Below, piece after piece: positions 6,508 through 8,912 of a DNA stretch of 8,912 bases (position 1 is the first letter of the stretch; every line of letters begins with the position of its first letter). Source of the DNA: Anaerolineae bacterium (GTDB taxonomy: Bacteria; Chloroflexota; Anaerolineae; UBA1429); NCBI GenBank assembly GCA_007118555.1, contig SKRJ01000285.1:1-8912 (forward strand), read 5' to 3'. Position numbers and translations under genes: made by a program. The notes beneath the pieces are model-generated. The model was not told where the DNA came from and searched no databases. It saw only the letters and a list, made by a program, of their open reading frames with translations.

Positions 6508-6547
6508 AGGCCAGAGAGGCCTGTATCAGACAGGCCGTCTCTGGCCT
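6508..6547 (-). repeat. Long inverted repeat, 17-bp stem, probable 3' end of the DUF503 operon
   Basis: Positions 6508-6524 pair with 6530-6547, 17 base pairs with one bulged G at 6537 and a 5-base loop. GGCC occurs four times in it. It lies in a gene-free stretch of about 170 bases between the glycine-zipper gene (stop 6594) and the nfn promoter. On the minus strand no U tract follows, so it is not a canonical terminator; it could still stop RNA polymerase, protect the 3' end, or be a dispersed palindromic element. No other copy is seen in this window. Confidence 0.6.
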
Positions 6548-6551
6548 ATAT

Positions 6552-6577
6552 GCACCGTACGTGGTGCCTGCGTTTTT
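6552..6577. other. Second short hairpin next to the long inverted repeat
   Basis: GCACC (6552-6556) pairs with GGTGC (6563-6567) around GTACGT. On the plus strand CTGCG and then five T (6573-6577) follow, which resembles a weak plus-strand terminator although no plus-strand gene precedes it. On the minus strand it is the first of two tandem hairpins after the glycine-zipper gene. Apart from these two hairpins and the nfn promoter, 6425-6593 shows nothing recognisable. Confidence 0.4.
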
Positions 6578-6593
6578 GGAGCTCGTCCGGTGG

Positions 6594-6800
6594 CTAGGCC
6601 ATACCCACGATTTCGCGTACTGTGCCCAGCACCAGCAGCCCTAGCCGCAGGATCTGGGGTACGCCCATGTCCTGTGGCTCTTCTTCGGTGCCATCGGGTC
6701 CCTCAGCGGGCCGCACCCGCGCATAAAATAGTCCTATGAGAGCGCCGACAATGGCGCCCAGAGCAATGCCAATGATCATGTTGCGCATATTGGGATTCAA
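6594..6800 (-). CDS. Small glycine-zipper membrane protein (YtxH-like)
   Basis: This 68-aa protein begins with TTG at 6800, preceded by a perfect AGGAGGT six bases upstream; the ATG at codon 5 is too far from that site. Residues 8-27 form one transmembrane helix with a perfect glycine zipper: Gly11, Gly15, Gly19 and Gly23 are each four apart. A short acidic linker rich in Glu, Asp and Pro (30-46) follows, then a second hydrophobic or amphipathic stretch (49-66). This resembles YtxH-domain and other small glycine-zipper proteins, which pack helices in membranes, but no activity is known. The start lies 17 bases after the stop of the 95-aa membrane protein, so they are surely cotranscribed. The gene is real on the strength of its ribosome site and composition; the YtxH label is tentative. 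Confidence 0.72.
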   Translation of the reverse strand: MNPNMRNMIIGIALGAIVGALIGLFYARVRPAEGPDGTEEEPQDMGVPQILRLGLLVLGTVREIVGMA

Positions 6801-6806
6801 GCCGCA

Positions 6807-6812
6807 CCTCCT
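6807..6812 (-). promoter_or_regulatory. AGGAGG ribosome site deciding the TTG start of the glycine-zipper gene
   Basis: AGGAGG followed by TGCGGC and TTG on the minus strand, only 5 bases after the previous stop codon. It supports a TTG start at 6800 in place of the ATG four codons later. Confidence 0.8.
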
Positions 6813-6817
6813 GCGCC

Positions 6818-7105
6818 TCAGCCTCGCTTCCAGGCCCTCTGAAAACCACGCACCTTGGCCTGGTTGACCTGGATCCAGACAAACGGAGCCCGTATCTTGG
6901 CCATGATGCTTTCAAAACGGGCGAAAATCCGAATCTGTGTGGCATGCAGATCACGCAGACCCGACTTGACCTTGGGAAGGATGCCACCGAACCATCGGGT
7001 AATCACCCACATCAGGTAGAGCGGCAGGGCAAGGAGGATGATCCCCTCCAGGGCCAACAAGATGAGCGCCACGTCTCTTGCCGTAGCAACGACCTCGAAA
7101 AACAC
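6818..7105 (-). CDS. Small single-pass membrane protein, unknown function
   Basis: This 95-aa protein is not one I recognise. The GTG at 7105 is chosen because a perfect AGGAGG ends 5 bases upstream; a frame starting at TTG 7123 would put that ribosome site inside the coding region and add only six residues. Residues about 12-36 form one hydrophobic helix (ALILLALEGIILLALPLYLM) with Glu20 in its middle and Asp11 at its start. The remainder (about 45-95) is basic, amphipathic and probably helical on the cytoplasmic face, with aromatic residues (FARFES, PFVWIQ, FQRAW). The charge pattern favours a cytoplasmic C-terminus. It lies between the DUF503 gene (29-base gap) and the glycine-zipper gene (17-base gap) in one operon, so the two small membrane proteins may act together. 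A buried Glu in a single helix suggests packing with a partner helix, which is inference only. Confidence 0.75.
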   Translation of the reverse strand: MFFEVVATARDVALILLALEGIILLALPLYLMWVITRWFGGILPKVKSGLRDLHATQIRIFARFESIMAKIRAPFVWIQVNQAKVRGFQRAWKRG

Positions 7106-7110
7106 AATGC

Positions 7111-7116
7111 CCTCCT
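7111..7116 (-). promoter_or_regulatory. AGGAGG ribosome site deciding the GTG start of the 95-aa membrane protein
   Basis: On the minus strand AGGAGG is followed by GCATT and GTG (7105). The geometry is the same as for nfnA (AGGAGG, 5 bases, GTG). Confidence 0.82.
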
Positions 7117-7134
7117 CTGACAAACGCCCGGATT

Positions 7135-7419
7135 CTACAGCAGCTCGGTCTGGTAATCAAGGAGCACGAGATCCAGGCGTTGCTTTTCTACCAAGTCAAC
7201 CACGTTCTGCATCAGCCTCTGGACCACGGCCACGTCATTGGAGACGCAGGCCACCGCCAGGGTGGCCAACTGCCAGCTATCCAGATGATCCACTTCGGCC
7301 ACCGAGACATTGTACCCCTGACGAATGCGCTGCACCACCGAGCGTACCACCTGGCGCTTGGCCTTGAGTGAGCCGCTCGCCGGGACTTGAAGCTCGATGG
7401 TCAACAGGCCGACTACCAT
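7135..7419 (-). CDS. DUF503 family protein (YlxP-like)
   Basis: This 94-aa protein matches the DUF503/YlxP family, whose typical features are visible: N-terminal strand MVVGLLTIELQVPASGSLKAKRQVV, with the S-L-K-x-K-R motif at 17-22, VVRSVVQRIRQGYNVSVAEVDHLDSWQLATLAVACVS (helix, strand, then W49 and the conserved ATLAVACVS), and a C-terminal helix VVQRLMQNVVDLVE. Family length is about 90-100 residues, so the gene is full length. The fold is a small ferredoxin-like alpha/beta domain; the function is not established. In Firmicutes ylxP usually sits between infB and rbfA, and that context is absent here: it leads an operon with two small membrane proteins. The start ATG at 7419 has AGGAGA just upstream, and a promoter lies about 30 bases before it. 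Confidence 0.9.
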   Translation of the reverse strand: MVVGLLTIELQVPASGSLKAKRQVVRSVVQRIRQGYNVSVAEVDHLDSWQLATLAVACVSNDVAVVQRLMQNVVDLVEKQRLDLVLLDYQTELL

Positions 7420-7448
7420 ATGTCTCCTGTGCTTGATGCCTTGTTCGC

Positions 7449-7477
7449 ATTATAGCATAGCCGCGCACCGATGTTCA
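7449..7477 (-). promoter_or_regulatory. Extended -10 promoter of the DUF503/membrane-protein operon
   Basis: On the minus strand TGCTATAAT (extended -10, 7457-7449) has a perfect TATAAT. A 17-base spacer leads back to TGAACA (7477-7472), four of six matches to the -35 consensus, overlapping the stop codon of the osmC-like gene at 7475. The expected start near 7442 leaves a leader of about 23 bases before the ATG at 7419. Confidence 0.75.
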
Positions 7478-7903
7478 TTCCTGTTCGATACGGAAGGTGG
7501 CGCGAATCTCGGTCTTGACGCTGGCCATGACGCCACAGTACTTTTCCTGGGAGAGCCTGATCGCCCTTTCCACCGCCTGTGGCGCGATCTCGCGTCCGCG
7601 CACCACATACTCGAGGGACGCCTTGACGAGGGGCCGCGGATAGTCCTCGCCGCGCTCTCCCACCACATTCACCTGCAGACCGGTGACATCCTGGCGCATC
7701 TTTTGCAGAATCATGATGACATCCATCGAGGAGCAGCCTGCCAGGGAGCACAGCAGCGCCTCAAACGGACGCACCCCCATGCCCATGCCGCCAAACTCTG
7801 GCGACCCATCCAGCATGAACTCGCTCTCCGATTCCAGCCCTTGGGCCTCGAACTGTAGCCCCTCCACCCAGTTGATCTGCGCGCGGTACTGTGCTCCTGC
7901 CAT
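7475..7903 (-). CDS. OsmC-family protein (thiol peroxidase-like)
   Basis: This 142-aa protein is of the OsmC/Ohr superfamily, small cytosolic dimers that often reduce organic hydroperoxides through two cysteines. The core helix RPFEALLCSLAGCSSMDVIMILQKMR (45-70) carries the peroxidatic-position Cys57, and KYCGVMASV (121-129) carries the resolving-position Cys123. Both are present, so activity is plausible; Cys52 is an extra cysteine one helix turn or so before Cys57. The 'AGCSSMDV..IL.KMR' form is that of the OsmC-like (YhfA-type) branch, and it lacks features that would make it Ohr for certain. The ATG at 7903 has GAGGAAG upstream, within the 13-base gap after the Kelch gene, so it is likely cotranscribed with it. 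No OhrR-type regulator is seen nearby. The substrate could be a hydroperoxide or another electrophile. Confidence 0.93.
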   Translation of the reverse strand: MAGAQYRAQINWVEGLQFEAQGLESESEFMLDGSPEFGGMGMGVRPFEALLCSLAGCSSMDVIMILQKMRQDVTGLQVNVVGERGEDYPRPLVKASLEYVVRGREIAPQAVERAIRLSQEKYCGVMASVKTEIRATFRIEQE

Positions 7904-7916
7904 GATACTTCCTCAT

Positions 7917-8912
7917 TCAGGGTAGATAGATACGGAAAAAAGCCTGGTAGGTCTTGACGGCACTCAAATAGTCGCCATTCCAGCCGCCGATGGCATAGAT
8001 AAAGGTGCCGGCCCCCGTCTCGATGCGTGAGGCCCCCAGCGTACGCCACTCACCCACGATGGGGCTATCAAAAGTGGACCACACGTCGTTGGCCACATCG
8101 TAGCGTTCGTTCACGGAAAAGGGGTGCTCCCAGCCGCCCCCCAACACATAGAGATGCCCCAACACGGGCACCACCGCATGGCCGGCACGCCCTGCCCGCA
8201 TGGGGGAATGGATGCGCCAGGGATCTTTTCCGCTGCGCGCCAGCTCAGGCTGGTAAGACTCGGTTGTGTGGTGCTCGGCATGCCCATCATAACCCCCGAC
8301 GAGGTAGATGCGTCCATCGGCCAAGGCCGCGGCGGCAAAGCCTCGAGGCGAGGAGAGACGACCCTCCAGGCGCCAGGCCTCCTCCGTGGCATCGTAATAG
8401 TACACGGCGTCCAGATAGCCCTCGCCGTCCCAGCCGCCCATCAGATAGAATCCCTGCTCATAGGCCACGATGGCATAGGCGCACAGCGCTACCGGCAGCG
8501 ACGGCCCTTGCGACCAGGTATCCTCCCGGGGGTCATAGATCTCGAGCCGGTCGAGGGGCCTGCCATCCTGCCCCAGACCACCGGGCACATAGACACGATC
8601 GCCCACCACAGCGGCGCCGATGTTGGCCGCCTGTGTGGGCTTGGGGCTACGGTGCTCCCAGACGTCCTTGGCCACATCGTACACCCGGACGGCATCGGTG
8701 AGCCCCTCGGGGCCGACGCCGCTGATCACAAAGATGAGGCCGTCATGCGTCGCCTGGGCGAAACGCCCGGCGGGACTGGGCATCTGGGCCCGGTCGCGCC
8801 AACGAGAGAGGGCCTCCTGGCCGCCGTTTGTCTGGCTGGGACCCGGCTGATCGAATAGGCGGGTGTCTCCCTGGGCCTGAGGGTCTGCAACGACGGGGCG
8901 AGGCCCGGGCCA
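7917..8912 (-). CDS. Kelch-repeat beta-propeller protein, 5'-truncated by window edge
   Basis: The frame is open to the right edge (331 residues plus stop), so the Met at 8783 is internal and lies in the middle of a Kelch repeat. Six Kelch repeats are visible, each ending its second strand in a Gly doublet or near it: FVISG, VYVPGG, FYLMGG, IYLVGG, LYVLGG and IYAIGG, at about 65, 112, 160, 207, 259 and 310 of the fragment, 47-52 residues apart. Most repeats also have the Tyr-Asp (or Tyr-Tyr-Asp) and Trp that close the blade (VYDVAKDVW, IYDPREDTW, YYDATEEAW, RYDVANDVW). Six blades make a complete propeller. Before it lies a Pro/Gln/Gly-rich linker, so another domain or a membrane or secretion segment should be further upstream. 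It ends in FFRIYLP, a tail like that of exported Chloroflexota proteins. Kelch propellers bind protein or sugar; nothing here identifies the ligand, and no catalytic residues of galactose oxidase type stand out. Confidence 0.88.
   Translation of the reverse strand, partial: WPGPRPVVADPQAQGDTRLFDQPGPSQTNGGQEALSRWRDRAQMPSPAGRFAQATHDGLIFVISGVGPEGLTDAVRVYDVAKDVWEHRSPKPTQAANIGAAVVGDRVYVPGGLGQDGRPLDRLEIYDPREDTWSQGPSLPVALCAYAIVAYEQGFYLMGGWDGEGYLDAVYYYDATEEAWRLEGRLSSPRGFAAAALADGRIYLVGGYDGHAEHHTTESYQPELARSGKDPWRIHSPMRAGRAGHAVVPVLGHLYVLGGGWEHPFSVNERYDVANDVWSTFDSPIVGEWRTLGASRIETGAGTFIYAIGGWNGDYLSAVKTYQAFFRIYLP

Noticed and set aside
6428..6739. Plus-strand open frame of 103 codons in the gene-poor stretch
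   Set aside because: It runs through both hairpins and into the antisense of the glycine-zipper gene, and has no ribosome site or motif.

Overview
The window reads as ordinary chromosome of a high-GC bacterium. The best guess is an anaerobic or facultative Chloroflexota (Anaerolineae-like) lineage. This rests on the gene mix (DUF503, Ldh_2, an Nfn-type transhydrogenase), the strong AGGAGG ribosome sites and a secreted-style Kelch protein ending in FFRIYLP. The assignment is an inference and was not tested by any search. No mobile element, CRISPR array, tRNA or rRNA was seen, and no stretch longer than 300 bases lacks a gene.

Region 1 (2-2908, plus strand) holds three co-directional genes: the C-terminal part of a type I sulfatase that runs in from the left edge, a small papain/C39-like cysteine-peptidase-fold protein that starts 3 bases after the sulfatase stop, and an Ldh_2-family (malate/L-lactate/sulfolactate-type) dehydrogenase. 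A perfect 12-bp hairpin with an A7/U7 tract (2922-2955) separates them from the convergent minus-strand genes.

Region 2 (2975-6446, minus strand) is a likely three-gene transcription unit. A clear sigma70-type promoter (TTGACG, 16-bp spacer, TATAAT; 6419-6446) sits upstream of a GTG-started NfnA-like FAD/[2Fe-2S] subunit. That gene overlaps an NfnB-like FAD/[4Fe-4S] subunit by an ATGA junction, and 71 bases further on comes a stand-alone SIS-domain sugar-phosphate enzyme resembling the isomerase half of GlmS (NagB-II/AgaS type). The first two genes would interconvert NADH, NADPH and ferredoxin electrons. The third would act on amino-sugar phosphates and ends at the strong terminator.

Region 3 (6425-6593) is about 170 bases without a gene. 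It holds two adjacent hairpins, one with a 17-bp stem, which probably mark the end of the upstream minus-strand operon.

Region 4 (6594-7477, minus strand) is a compact operon with its own extended -10 promoter: a DUF503 (YlxP-like) protein, a 95-aa single-pass membrane protein and a 68-aa glycine-zipper membrane protein. The two membrane proteins use GTG and TTG starts behind perfect AGGAGG sites.

Region 5 (7475-8912, minus strand) holds an OsmC-family thiol peroxidase-like protein, preceded 13 bases upstream by a six-repeat Kelch beta-propeller protein whose N-terminus lies beyond the right edge.

Nothing here is convincingly a new defence or mobile system. The most worthwhile leads are the unnamed small membrane-protein operon, the Nfn-SIS enzyme linkage, the long inverted repeat, and the small cysteine-peptidase-like gene coupled to the sulfatase.
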